64,000 nt of DNA from Chryseosolibacter sp964393795 (GTDB lineage Bacteria; Bacteroidota; Bacteroidia; Cytophagales; Cyclobacteriaceae), in NCBI GenBank assembly GCA_964393795.1, contig CAYMWA010000004.1, forward strand, positions 1 to 64,000, in the 5' to 3' direction. The notes under the pieces were generated by a model. That model saw nothing but the letters and a program-made list of their open reading frames with translations. It searched no databases and had not been told where the DNA came from. Each line of letters opens with the position of its first letter. The first letter of the stretch is position 1. Below are positions 9,801 to 18,083 of this stretch, piece after piece. The translations under genes and the position numbers were made by a program.

Positions 9801-10146
9801 TGCCGGTATGGTACGTTCATTCCATTACGCCGCTTACGGCAGCCTGATGCTCGACAGCCATATCAGGGCCGAAGATGTGGACACGCTGATTCCATTTGTC
9901 GAACAGTGGTACCACTACATGAGCGGATTCTTCATGAAGGCCTATAAAGAGACGGTAAAAGACAGCGCACTCATTCCCCACAACCCGGAAGATTTTGAGA
10001 TCCTGCTGACCACCTTTCTGCTTGAGAAGGCGATCTATGAGTTGAACTATGAACTCAACAACCGGCCGGATTGGGTTCTCATTCCGCTGCGGGGAATAAA
10101 AGCGCTGATGAAGAAGGCTGAGCGTGCGGCAGCGGCTACAAAGTAG
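6811..10146 (+). CDS. treS: Maltose alpha-D-glucosyltransferase (trehalose synthase) fused to maltokinase
   Basis: The 1,111-residue protein joins two enzymes of the trehalose-maltose-maltose 1-phosphate route. The TreS half (about 1-560) is a GH13 enzyme: GIGDFAGLLEKLDYL, nucleophile in GFRLDAVPYL near 207, acid/base Glu in LLAEANMWPE and NHDE in FLRNHDEL. It interconverts maltose and trehalose. The C-terminal half is the Mak/Pep2 kinase with catalytic HGDYHLGQV near 955 and ITDFEGEP, which phosphorylates maltose with ATP. The ATG at 6811 precedes the conserved DKLHWYKDAVIYEVHIKAF; a longer frame to 6595 covers promoter-like sequence. No glgE or glgB is nearby. The stop overlaps the convergent SRPBCC gene by 11 bases. 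Confidence 0.95.
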   Translation: MADGPMLDDKLHWYKDAVIYEVHIKAFRDANGDGIGDFAGLLEKLDYLQDLGVTAIWLLPFYPSPLRDDGYDIADYYSINPAYGDLTQFQALLDDAHARGLKVITELVINHTSDQHPWFQRARRAPIGSPERDFYVWSDDPTRYKDVRIIFQDFESSNWTWDTEAQQYYWHRFFHHQPDLNYDNPLVQQEVFKIIDFWCALGVDGFRLDAVPYLFEREGTNGENLPETHFFLKRLRMHVDEHYPGTLLLAEANMWPEDSAAYFGTGDECHMNYHFPLMPRMFMALQTEDRYPITDIYDQTPAIPDTCQWAIFLRNHDELTLEMVTDEERDYMYKVYVKDPKARINLGIRHRLAPLMGNNRKKIELLNYLLFSLPGTPVLYYGDEIGMGDNYYLGDRDGVRTPMQWSSDRNAGFSEANPHKLYLPVILDPMYHYEAVNVELQNWNTSSLLWWMKRLINKRKQFKAFSRGDMKFIGSENPKILAFTRTYESETMLVVVNLSRYTQPVELDLSAYSGFNPVEVFSKNKFPVVKSDTPYFMTLGGHDCQWFIMEESHTLRTEHNVLPLLEVNSWEALLSKEVLAKLESRILPSYMMQLRWFGGKGRAIEHMEIINHAEVALPENSAIFFLIQISYQSGLPDIYQLPVAFAHQPLALKLHESCPKAVIATMNIDGAEGVLYDALYGAPLQETLMKLMANNEEIQLGKSKLVFRSKDIASRMDPEENLKPRVLSGEQSNTSLVYGNAFFMKVFRKVDRAVNPDLEIIRFLTNHTTFHHIPAFVGSIEWRYENDSLVVAMMQEMIESSGDAWVTMLDRLNDYNENILVNNSAASPSEKLGTLIEPVAYEAIPEELKELIDASTAEQARLLGVRTGEMHLALASGNAFPDFRPEPYSLHYQRSLYAGLQSLVRGTFLNQSRNLQKLAPDVRQEAEEVLMMKDDILEVLRLIYRKKIDVLKIRIHGDYHLGQVLFTGKDFVITDFEGEPARSYSERRLKRAAMRDVAGMVRSFHYAAYGSLMLDSHIRAEDVDTLIPFVEQWYHYMSGFFMKAYKETVKDSALIPHNPEDFEILLTTFLLEKAIYELNYELNNRPDWVLIPLRGIKALMKKAERAAAATK

Positions 10147-10576
10147 TTTCGACCAGCGACTGGAGGCGAGGCAGGATGTCGAAATCCCACTGCTCCGCAG
10201 CAATCGCAGCACGGCTCTCGTCGCCTTCAAAATGCTCAATCGTTGTCAGCAGCTTTGTTCGGGTACCGTAAGGAACAAGTTCATGCGTGATCTGGACACT
10301 TCCTTCACGCGACTTGTCGCCGGCCACAAGCTTGTCGAACCCGGAATACTTCACCATCCGTCCCGGATCAATGGCCAATATCTTTCCTTCTTCGTCGATG
10401 TCTTTGCCGTCCCAGGTGCCCTTCCATTTCAATGTACTTCCTTCCATCCAGTCGCACTCCACCTCGCAATTATAAAGATACTGCTTGGTCATCCCGGGAT
10501 GAGTGAGCGCCTCCCATACCCTTTCAGGGCTCGCATCCAACACAACGCTGCGCGTCACTATGATGTCGTTTACCAT
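10136..10576 (-). CDS. SRPBCC (AHSA1-like START) domain protein
   Basis: This 146-residue single-domain protein starts with VTRSVVLDASPERVWEALTH, the typical first strand and helix of the SRPBCC/AHSA1 fold, and ends with the long C-terminal helix WDFDILPRLQSLVE. The fold forms a hydrophobic ligand pocket; members range from Hsp90 co-chaperone-like proteins to lipid or antibiotic binders, so no substrate is assigned. It is convergent with treS and overlaps its 3' end by 11 bases (CTACAAAGTAG holds both stop codons). Confidence 0.85.
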   Translation of the reverse strand: MVNDIIVTRSVVLDASPERVWEALTHPGMTKQYLYNCEVECDWMEGSTLKWKGTWDGKDIDEEGKILAIDPGRMVKYSGFDKLVAGDKSREGSVQITHELVPYGTRTKLLTTIEHFEGDESRAAIAAEQWDFDILPRLQSLVETTL

Positions 10577-10746
10577 AGAATTCTCATTTAAACGTCAACG
10601 ACTGTAATCGGAAAAAATCGTGCCGCCAGCACGGGAAAGGAATCATCGATGCGGAAAACAACGGGGACGACCTGGCGGGTTTACGGCACTATCCGATCGT
10701 CGACGCGGTAATAAAACGGTAGGAAGAAAGAACAGTGACGCGCCGG

Positions 10747-11508
10747 CTATCGCTGGATGTCTATTTCATAGGTGAAGCTGTCGGCACGGTAGTAGCCCAG
10801 GTTGTATTCGATCGGGCGGTCGCCGGGATCGCACACCAGCCGTTTCCTGAACAGGACCGGGTCCCCTTTCTTAATGCCAAGTTGCTTTGCGATTTCGGCT
10901 GTCGCCCGCATGGCACTAATTTTCTCTTTGGATACGGAAGGGATCGTGTCGTAGTCCTGCTCGAGAATATCATAAAGATGACGCGAAAAGTCCTCCTTGC
11001 CTGTCAGGCCCACGCGTGGATGGAAGTAGGAAACGAAGTAAACAAATGGCCCCTTGTCGAGGCCGCGCAGACGAGACATGCGCAGAATTTTCTTACCCTT
11101 CTCCACCTGAAGCGCCGCAGCCGTGTCCTCATCTGCTTTCACCCAATCGACTTTTAGATCGTAGTTAACGAATGCAATGCCCTTGCTGTGCATTTCGCCA
11201 CTAAAGCTCAACCAATTGCTCAGGCGCGTTGTGACGGTCTTTTTGATGGCACGGGTGCCCACACCCTTCTTTCGCGACAAAAGCTTTTCATGTTCCAGCT
11301 TGTTGGTAGCCTGTCGTATAGTGTTACGTGAGATGCCCAACCGTTTGGCCAACTCTACTTCTTTGGGCAACAGCTTGCCATTCTGATACTCGGGCTGATC
11401 AATCAATTTGCGAAGAAGGTCTTCTACCTGAATGTGCAGCGGAATGTGGCTGTTGTGATCAATGCGGAAATCAATCCCGTTATTGGAGTCCTTACTTTTT
11501 GCGGTCAT
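10747..11508 (-). CDS. GntR family (HutC/UTRA type) transcriptional regulator
   Basis: The 253-residue protein has an N-terminal winged helix (PLHIQVEDLLRKLI; LAKRLGISRNTIRQATNKLE near residues 45-75) and a C-terminal UTRA effector domain ending in IEYNLGYYRADSFTYEIDIQR. UTRA regulators sense sugar phosphates or related small molecules. It is the third gene after an MFS sugar porter and a mannose-6-phosphate isomerase on the same strand, 39 bases behind the isomerase, so it probably controls this operon in response to a sugar (inference). AraR-like sequences at the operon head (14710-14726, 14786-14812) are candidate binding sites. Confidence 0.9.
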   Translation of the reverse strand: MTAKSKDSNNGIDFRIDHNSHIPLHIQVEDLLRKLIDQPEYQNGKLLPKEVELAKRLGISRNTIRQATNKLEHEKLLSRKKGVGTRAIKKTVTTRLSNWLSFSGEMHSKGIAFVNYDLKVDWVKADEDTAAALQVEKGKKILRMSRLRGLDKGPFVYFVSYFHPRVGLTGKEDFSRHLYDILEQDYDTIPSVSKEKISAMRATAEIAKQLGIKKGDPVLFRKRLVCDPGDRPIEYNLGYYRADSFTYEIDIQR

Positions 11509-11547
11509 AGTTAATCACCAGGCAATTTAGTTCCAAGCGGGCAAAAG

Positions 11548-13326
11548 TCAAAGCTTGCGCACGAACGCTTTGAGTGTGGCGCACCGCTCTCCTTCGGATT
11601 CACCATACGGCCTGATGGTGTAGTCGCCAACAGCAGCCGGGATAATGATGGTCTCGGCATAGTGCAGCACATAGGGCTGGAACGCACCGGTGGGGCTTTC
11701 AATCAACGCTTCTCTGCCCGATACCAGGTTGAGCACGTTGACCCCGTCGTTGGTGTTGTGTGTCACTTTTTTCGTGAACCAGTGACGGCGCGTTTCGATG
11801 AATTGCAGTTCGTGCAACCCGGTTTGCTCCTCCACCCATCCATCACCTTCGGCCACTTTTTGAATACGGTTCAGCAGATTTTTCTGCGTCCATGTTTTCC
11901 TGCGGTCCCATTGAATCACTTTTTCACCGTGTTCAATATTGATGGGCCGCGGCCGCCCGTCGAGTCCTACCTGCCCCCAATCCCACAATTTAAAAGTAAA
12001 AATATAGGGCGTAGCGCTGATCTCCAGCACGACCGAGTTCCGGCCTGAACAATGAACAGTGCCGGCTGGAATCAGTACATGATCGTGCCGCTTTACAGGC
12101 CATTTCTCGACGTACTTGTCCGCTTCAAAATGCTGCCCGCCATTTTGCGCTGCTTTCAAATCGGCGATCATCGCCGTTGGATTCACATCCTCCTTCAACC
12201 CGAGGTAAACGCATGCATCGTCTCTCGCTTCAAGCATGTAGTAGCTTTCGTCCTGCGTGTACGCCATTCCAAAGTGCTCCTTGATGTATTGCCTTGTCGG
12301 ATGCACTTGCAAACTCAGATTGCCGCCATCGATCGTATCCAGAAAGTCGAATCGAATCGGAAATTCCGCACCAAAACGGGAATACACTTCGCTTCCCAGC
12401 AGGGATTGTGGATGTCGCAGTACCACGTTTAGTGACGGCATCTCAAACGTAACGTCGCCAAACTTCAGCAACAGGCTGTTCTCTTCCGGAACGCAGTCGA
12501 ATCCCCAGGCGTAATTCACGGCTGACCGATCGAGGTCAGCGACTTCTTTGAGCCATTGACCGCCCCATGGTCCGGGGTCGAAGAACGGCACGACCCTGAA
12601 CGGCTGATGCGCCGCCAACGCAAGTCCCTCATGCGCCACCGCTCCGGGAATCATCACCGGCTTGCCAGCGGTGTTGGTATCGATCACGTAGTCCCAGCGG
12701 TCCATCAAAGTTACCTTGTGCTTGTCGAGCACGCGCCAATCGACGAAGAACGCCTGCTTGTATAGCGCGGAGAAGCCGGCATCGGTGTTATTCACGCCCA
12801 GGTTGCTCACCTGCTTCCGGCGCATGCGAAGTTGAATTTCCCACCGCGCCATGTCGAGGTAAACGAAACTGTCCCACTGGCCGGCAACGTGCGCAGCTCC
12901 GACCCCGTAGATGACGACAACGCCCTCCGTCACCTTCTCCATCGCCGCTCGCAAATCCGATAGTTTGTCTTCAGCAAAGAAATCGGCAAGGTGAAGATGG
13001 GTCATGACGCCAAATGTCCGGTCATCCGTGACATCGGGATAGACCATCTTCGCCACCTCTTCTTCGGGCTTAAAGGCCTGGCACGTATTGAAGAAGGCCT
13101 GATGATGCAACAAATCGCAAAAGGCCTTCTCTACTTCATCGTCGAGAACGCCGTGATAGCATTCGATGACGACAACCATACGCCGCTTCCCGGTACCGCC
13201 ATGCACGCGGTTCAGTTCATCACAAATGGCAGTCCATCCCGTCGTACATGCATCGCTGCTTTCACTGACAACAAGAGAGGGGGTTTTATCAAAATTGGAA
13301 CTCATAATATTTTTCAAGTCGGGCAT
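11548..13326 (-). CDS. manA: Large class I mannose-6-phosphate isomerase
   Basis: Residues about 290-592 form a class I phosphomannose isomerase: the zinc motif LSLQVHP near 338-343, GTVHCSG near 423 and TPYIFTFKLWDWG. It would interconvert mannose 6-phosphate and fructose 6-phosphate. The N-terminal part of about 280 residues is extra compared with the 300-390-residue family norm. It begins with a strand MVVVIECYHG followed by DDEVEKAFCDLL, like a uridine-kinase-type P-loop fold, but lacks GxxxxGK[ST], so kinase activity is doubtful. The start may be ATG at 13326 (3 bases after the porter stop) or ATG at 13305. It lies between an MFS sugar porter and a GntR regulator. Confidence 0.88.
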   Translation of the reverse strand: MPDLKNIMSSNFDKTPSLVVSESSDACTTGWTAICDELNRVHGGTGKRRMVVVIECYHGVLDDEVEKAFCDLLHHQAFFNTCQAFKPEEEVAKMVYPDVTDDRTFGVMTHLHLADFFAEDKLSDLRAAMEKVTEGVVVIYGVGAAHVAGQWDSFVYLDMARWEIQLRMRRKQVSNLGVNNTDAGFSALYKQAFFVDWRVLDKHKVTLMDRWDYVIDTNTAGKPVMIPGAVAHEGLALAAHQPFRVVPFFDPGPWGGQWLKEVADLDRSAVNYAWGFDCVPEENSLLLKFGDVTFEMPSLNVVLRHPQSLLGSEVYSRFGAEFPIRFDFLDTIDGGNLSLQVHPTRQYIKEHFGMAYTQDESYYMLEARDDACVYLGLKEDVNPTAMIADLKAAQNGGQHFEADKYVEKWPVKRHDHVLIPAGTVHCSGRNSVVLEISATPYIFTFKLWDWGQVGLDGRPRPINIEHGEKVIQWDRRKTWTQKNLLNRIQKVAEGDGWVEEQTGLHELQFIETRRHWFTKKVTHNTNDGVNVLNLVSGREALIESPTGAFQPYVLHYAETIIIPAAVGDYTIRPYGESEGERCATLKAFVRKL

Positions 13327-13329
13327 CGC

Positions 13330-14712
13330 TCACCCGCGTTTCCAGCTTCGTTCTATTTCTTCCAGTGTGCGCTGTTTCGTTTCCGGAATCATCCGCCACA
13401 CAAAGACGAGCAGGATGATGGCGTTCACCATAAAGAGCCAGAAGGTAAAGGCGCCGCCGAGGTGCTCGAGCAGGATTGGCGTGAACTGTGCAATAAACAA
13501 GACGCCTATCCACAACACCAGCGTGCAAAATGACATGGCAATTCCGCGCGTTTTGGTAGGGAAGATCTCTGACATGATCACCCAGGGTATCGGCCCGAGT
13601 GAAGAAGCGAAGCTCGCGATATATCCAAGGATGAAGATGAGCAGCCACGGCCCCTCGATGACATTAAAATAGAAACACAGGCCCGTCCCGAGCAGGCAGA
13701 CCACCATGCCGGAAACACCCCACAGCAAGAGTGTTCTCCTTCCGGCCCGGTCAATCAGCCACAGGGCAACAAACGTGAACAATGTATTGATGACGCCGAT
13801 CAGCACTGTCTGGAAAAATGCCGACTCGGCACCAAAGCCGATGCTCTTGAAAATTTCCGGCGCGTAATAGATGATGGCGTTGATCCCCGTAATCTGTGAA
13901 AACAAGGCCAGCACAACGCCCGCGATGAGCGCCATGCGAAGTCCCGGACTGAACAATTCACGTATGGTACCGGTTTCCGCCGACAGTGCCTCCTTAATTT
14001 CGCGCAGCACTTCCTGGGCACGTGTTTTCCCGTTCACACGCTCAAGTGTGTCCAGTGCTTCATCCGTGCGTTTCTTTTTCATCAGCCATCGCGGACTTTC
14101 CGGAACGAGAAAAAGCAGCACCAGGAAAAGAAATGCCGGAATAGCGCCGGAGCCAAGCATATAGCGCCATCCCATGTCAACATTCCATGCAGTATCGCCC
14201 AATTCGGCAATCTTCAGGTTGACAAAGTAGATCAGGTTGATACCAATCACAATGGCCAGTTGATAAAGGCTGACAAGTGTCCCGCGGATTTTCGCCGGAG
14301 CAATCTCTGAAATATAGAGCGGTGACAACATAGACGCCGCGCCAATTCCGAGGCCACCGATCAGCCGCGCAAGCACAAAGCCCGTGAGGCTGTTCGGGAT
14401 TGCGGCGCCGATTGAAGAGATTAAAAACAGAATGGCCGTAATAATGAGCGTCTTTTTCCTCCCGATTTTGTCGCTGAGGTAGCCGGCAAACATGGCGCCG
14501 ATGACGCAGCCCCAAATGGCGCTGCTTGTCGCCCACCCGACCATCGCCGGAGACAGCGCAAAACGCTCCTCCAGAAAACCAATTGCGCCAGCGATCACTG
14601 CCGTGTCGTACCCGAACAAGAGTCCGCCCAATGCAGCCACGATCGAAACTTTCATCACAAACGCCATTGTCGAAGGCTCCTTCTTCTTGACAGCGGCTGT
14701 ATCAATACCCAT
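13330..14712 (-). CDS. Sugar porter family MFS transporter
   Basis: The 460-residue protein has about 12 hydrophobic segments and the sugar-porter signatures: GGLLFGYDTAVIAGA near residue 32, the loop motif DKIGRKKT, RLIGGLGIGAASMLSP, PESPRWL, and a second-half DRAGRRTLLL followed by the C-terminal PETKQRTLEEIE. It resembles proton-coupled xylose, arabinose or glucose symporters (XylE/GLUT type) of the inner membrane. It is first in an operon with mannose-6-phosphate isomerase and a GntR regulator, which suggests a hexose such as mannose as substrate (inference). An AraR-like motif overlaps its start codon. Confidence 0.93.
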   Translation of the reverse strand: MGIDTAAVKKKEPSTMAFVMKVSIVAALGGLLFGYDTAVIAGAIGFLEERFALSPAMVGWATSSAIWGCVIGAMFAGYLSDKIGRKKTLIITAILFLISSIGAAIPNSLTGFVLARLIGGLGIGAASMLSPLYISEIAPAKIRGTLVSLYQLAIVIGINLIYFVNLKIAELGDTAWNVDMGWRYMLGSGAIPAFLFLVLLFLVPESPRWLMKKKRTDEALDTLERVNGKTRAQEVLREIKEALSAETGTIRELFSPGLRMALIAGVVLALFSQITGINAIIYYAPEIFKSIGFGAESAFFQTVLIGVINTLFTFVALWLIDRAGRRTLLLWGVSGMVVCLLGTGLCFYFNVIEGPWLLIFILGYIASFASSLGPIPWVIMSEIFPTKTRGIAMSFCTLVLWIGVLFIAQFTPILLEHLGGAFTFWLFMVNAIILLVFVWRMIPETKQRTLEEIERSWKRG

Positions 14713-14726
14713 ATACGTTCAAATTA
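14710..14726 (-). promoter_or_regulatory. AraR-like operator half overlapping the MFS start codon
   Basis: On the gene strand the bases directly before the ATG read AATTTGAACGTAT, close to the AraR consensus ATTTGTACGTACAAAT in the left half and core. AraR has a GntR-type DNA-binding domain, and the third gene of this operon is a GntR regulator. The match is partial. Confidence 0.35.
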
Positions 14727-14785
14727 AGTGCTTCTTCAGTTCAGGTGTATTTGCCGGATTTTTCCTCCGGCCGGAACAAAGATAA

Positions 14786-14812
14786 TATGTATGAACATAC
14801 GTACAAACTTAA
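14786..14812. promoter_or_regulatory. AraR-like operator upstream of the sugar operon
   Basis: The plus strand carries GTATGAACATAC (5-bp inverted repeat, 2-base centre) overlapping CATACGTACAAAC, whose TACGTACAAA equals ten consecutive bases of the AraR consensus. It lies about 75 bases before the porter start, where a repressor would act on the promoter. The GntR gene at 10747-11508 is the natural candidate regulator. Confidence 0.45.
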
Positions 14813-14871
14813 ATATGCCAAACTTATGCCCGACGCCGCCCGAATTCGTTTGTTTTGCACGTAACCGCGCA

Positions 14872-17790
14872 TTACCGGTAACAAATCTCCCGGTAAGGGC
14901 AATAGCGACACACATCGGTATTAGTTGTCTGGTCAAAAGGTTGCGCCGGGTCGAACAGCTCCTCAACCAGTTCCTTCAGGCGCTCTTCAAATTCCGGAAA
15001 GAGCGCTCGGGCATCCTCCACAGGGTGACTGCCCATTGTTAACCCGAATGTAAATCCTTCGTCAAAAAGATTCATCCGGTTGATCAGACCAGGGACGACG
15101 CGCTCGTACGCGTGGTTGTTGTGGTGGTGAACGTACATTAACGCGTACAGTAAGGTTTGAAATGCGGCCTTGTTTCGCTTGCCATCCCGGGAGAACAACG
15201 AGGCTATGCTTTCGAATTCAAGGCTGTCTCTTCCGGTCTTGTAGTCAATCACGCGTATCGCTTCGTCCTTGCTGTCGACGCGGTCAATCTTTCCACCAAG
15301 GATCACCTCATAGGGCGGTCGCTCGATCTTCATCCGATAGGTAAGGTCGCCTTTTTCCAGCGCCTCTATGGTAAACGGCGTATGCGCTTCATCAATGACC
15401 ACAATGCGTGTAGCAAAGCGACGCACAATCTCCCGCACCACCAACCGCTGTCCCGCGTAGACCACGGGTTTGTCGGGGTTGAGTTTATACGCTTCGATAA
15501 AGACGCGGTCGATCAGCCGGTCGATAGCAGGGCCGGCATTGGCAAAGTCTTCTTTCCCGATCAGTGTGGTTCCCTTGCGCGCCGTAAGGTTCTTGTAAAA
15601 AAGCTCCATGACGTTGTGCAGAAAATTCCCGAGTACGCGCGCATCCAATTCGTCCTCCACCTCCCGCGGCTCCTTTATTTTCGCCACATGCCTGAAATAA
15701 AACTGCAAGCGACACTCGATGTAGCTGTTCAATGCAGAAGGCGACATGCCCCTGAAACGATGCGGACTCCCTTCGTTGAGCTTCTCCAGGAGTTGCAGTA
15801 TCTCCCTGCTTTTCTCCACAACAATAGGCGTAATACCCTGTGGTTGAACCGCGTTATGCAGTACGTGTTGTCGGATATTCACGCCCGACTCAAACAGCAG
15901 CTGCTGCACGTATCGGCTCATCTCCCCCTGCCCCAAGACGTCGGTTTCGGAATTGTAAAAAAGAAAAATATTCTCGGCGCGCTGAAGTGATCGGTAGAAC
16001 AGATACGCGTACATCGCATCCTGGTGTGCAAGCGTCGGAAGGCCATAGGCATTCCTGATGTTATAGGGAATGTACGATCCCTGGTTGGCAGCAGAAGGAA
16101 AGGCCCCTTCATTGAGGGAAAGAATGAATACATTCTTGAAGTCGAGGTTGCGCGTTTCCAACACCCCCATGATTTGTAGCCCTTTCAACGGCTCACCGCG
16201 AAACGGAATCTTCTGGTTTCGCACAAGCTGCCTGAACAGTCGCAAAAAGGATTTAATGCGCTTTACATCGGGCGCATGGTCACCGGTCGTCACCTCTCCT
16301 TCGCCGACGCCGTCGGGATTCAATATCGCGTCGAGCTGATTGAAAAATTTCAAAAAATAGAACGCATACTCTTTATCGAAAGCGCCAAGCGACGACAATC
16401 CGCCCACTTCTTCGATGATCGATTGCAGATAGCGTATGAGGTCCGCACTGACCGATGGAGAAGCAGCACCCACTCCCTGGAAGATCTTCCGGTGAAGTGG
16501 CACCTGCGTTGCCAGATAACTTTCGGGAATATGCACCCAGTTCTCATTGAGGATTTCCTTTCTCTTGTTATGCGCGGCGACCGGATCGGCGGCGACGACA
16601 TAAGGATGCCCCAGCAAAGCGAGCACCTGGCGGTGATTGAAGTGATCCGCTTTCCGCGATATTTGCAATTCAATAAGCAGCTCGATAAAATTGAAGAAGG
16701 ATGTGCTCCCCAGTGGAAAGCCCATGGTGACGTTCAGGTTTTCCACCTCACCGGCTACGCCATGCAGAACCGGCAACAGAAGGTTTTCGTCGGCCAGAAC
16801 AATAAGGGTTTCTTCGGGATTGAGACCTTTTTCCAATTCAGCCCGCAGCACCTGCGCCATAAGTTTCGCCTGGCCCACGGGTTGCGCGGCACCGTATAGA
16901 TGGATTTCCGCTCCGGACGTGATCTTCTTCTGCAAATGATCAGGAGCGTTGGCTTCAAATGTTTTTCCCAGTACGGGATTTTGTTGATACTCGCGGAAAA
17001 AATCGCCGGCCTCCTGCCGATCGTCGTTCAGATAGTAGGTGTCAGTGTCCCAACAAATCCTGGCGTCGTATCGCTCGACAAAAAAAGAAAGTATCCTTTC
17101 TTCGACGGTTGTCAGCGCATTGAAACCCGCAAAGACAATCCGTGCCCCTTCCTGCATCTTCGTAGGGACGACCGTAGACAACTGCTCCGCAACAAGCCGC
17201 TGAAGCATGCCCTGATAGGCAAACCCGCGGGCGGTGAGGTCCATCTTGAATTGATCGTACAGGTCGCCAAGCCGACGCCACACCCTGACGAATCGCTGTT
17301 TATTGGGAGAGTCGCTCACGTCGAAATTGCTCCAGAAGTTCATAAGGAAATCCCGTTGTTCCTGGGTCAGGTAATCGAAGTTTGCGTCAAGTTCTTTCTG
17401 GTGGCTCAGGTCCATGAAAAGCAACCTCGCATTCACTTCATACTTGTCGACTTCTTCAAAGTCGCGCAACAACATCTCACCCCAGAAATAGAATTTCTCA
17501 AAACTGTCGAGTGATTGTTCACCTTCGTCGGGACCAAGTATCTGCTGATAAGCATCGTAAAGCCGCGCAATCAGCACGAGCTTGTCAGGTACCTTCAGGT
17601 TTGAAAAGCCGGCGATGAAGTCTTCGATCGTTACCACGGAGGGCGCAAACGCAGGACGCTTCAGTAACGCACTCAGGTGTTTTCTGAAATACAGCGCGCC
17701 ACGGCGGTTTGGGAACACCACGGTGACGTTCTCCAGGTTCGGGGTTTCCCGATATACTTTCTCCGCTACTTCTTCCAGAAATGTTTTCAT
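14872..17790 (-). CDS. addB: AddB-like recombination nuclease subunit (PD-(D/E)XK)
   Basis: The 972-residue protein begins TVVFPNRRGALYFRKHL, the UvrD-like but Walker-A-degenerate N-terminus seen in AddB-type subunits. Its C-terminus has the RecB-family nuclease motifs GGKIDRVDSKDE and IRVIDYKTG. A Cys in SYIECRLQFYF and a terminal CRYCPYREIC provide the four ligands of the AddB-type 4Fe-4S nuclease. With AddA it should process DNA double-strand ends for RecA loading. It follows addA on the same strand, separated by a repeat-rich spacer and a scaffold gap. The ATG at 17788-17790 is intact in both copies of the duplicated gap flank. Confidence 0.88.
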   Translation of the reverse strand: MKTFLEEVAEKVYRETPNLENVTVVFPNRRGALYFRKHLSALLKRPAFAPSVVTIEDFIAGFSNLKVPDKLVLIARLYDAYQQILGPDEGEQSLDSFEKFYFWGEMLLRDFEEVDKYEVNARLLFMDLSHQKELDANFDYLTQEQRDFLMNFWSNFDVSDSPNKQRFVRVWRRLGDLYDQFKMDLTARGFAYQGMLQRLVAEQLSTVVPTKMQEGARIVFAGFNALTTVEERILSFFVERYDARICWDTDTYYLNDDRQEAGDFFREYQQNPVLGKTFEANAPDHLQKKITSGAEIHLYGAAQPVGQAKLMAQVLRAELEKGLNPEETLIVLADENLLLPVLHGVAGEVENLNVTMGFPLGSTSFFNFIELLIELQISRKADHFNHRQVLALLGHPYVVAADPVAAHNKRKEILNENWVHIPESYLATQVPLHRKIFQGVGAASPSVSADLIRYLQSIIEEVGGLSSLGAFDKEYAFYFLKFFNQLDAILNPDGVGEGEVTTGDHAPDVKRIKSFLRLFRQLVRNQKIPFRGEPLKGLQIMGVLETRNLDFKNVFILSLNEGAFPSAANQGSYIPYNIRNAYGLPTLAHQDAMYAYLFYRSLQRAENIFLFYNSETDVLGQGEMSRYVQQLLFESGVNIRQHVLHNAVQPQGITPIVVEKSREILQLLEKLNEGSPHRFRGMSPSALNSYIECRLQFYFRHVAKIKEPREVEDELDARVLGNFLHNVMELFYKNLTARKGTTLIGKEDFANAGPAIDRLIDRVFIEAYKLNPDKPVVYAGQRLVVREIVRRFATRIVVIDEAHTPFTIEALEKGDLTYRMKIERPPYEVILGGKIDRVDSKDEAIRVIDYKTGRDSLEFESIASLFSRDGKRNKAAFQTLLYALMYVHHHNNHAYERVVPGLINRMNLFDEGFTFGLTMGSHPVEDARALFPEFEERLKELVEELFDPAQPFDQTTNTDVCRYCPYREICYR

Positions 17791-17817
17791 CGGTTAAAAT
17801 GGTCCATAGTCGATGGT

Positions 17818-17917
17818 NNNNNNNNNNNNNNNNNNNNNNNNNNNNNNNNNNNNNNNNNNNNNNNNNNNNNNNNNNNNNNNNNNNNNNNNNNNNNNNNNNN
17901 NNNNNNNNNNNNNNNNN
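17818..17917. other. 100-N scaffold gap with 55-bp duplicated flanks
   Basis: The 55 bases before the gap (17763-17817) are identical to the 55 after it (17918-17972). The two contigs therefore overlap by exactly 55 bases, the mark of a de Bruijn assembly with k=55, and the gap is not missing sequence unless the heptamer array next to it has been collapsed. Removing 155 bases restores a continuous addA-addB spacer. Confidence 0.95.
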
Positions 17918-17958
17918 CCGCTACTTCTTCCAGAAATGTTTTCATCGGTTAAAATGGT

Positions 17959-18028
17959 CCATAGTCGATGGTCGATGGTCGATAGTCGATAGTCGATAGT
18001 CGATGGTTGATGGTCGATAGTCGATGGT
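17959..18028. repeat. Heptamer array CGATRGT, 10 units
   Basis: Ten consecutive 7-base units (CCATAGT, then CGATGGT or CGATAGT, one TGATGGT) fill 70 bases just upstream of addB with no break in phase. Variation falls mainly at position 5 (A/G). The array starts inside the 55-base flank shared across the gap, so it is probably the reason the assembly broke, and its true copy number is uncertain. Confidence 0.93.
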
Positions 18029-18083
18029 CGGGACAACGCCGATCCTTCGGATGACCGTAACTTAACAACCTGCAACCGTTAGT

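Noticed and set aside
17959..18028. Possible CRISPR array
   Set aside because: Units are only 7 bases with no spacers of 25-40 bases, and there are no cas genes.
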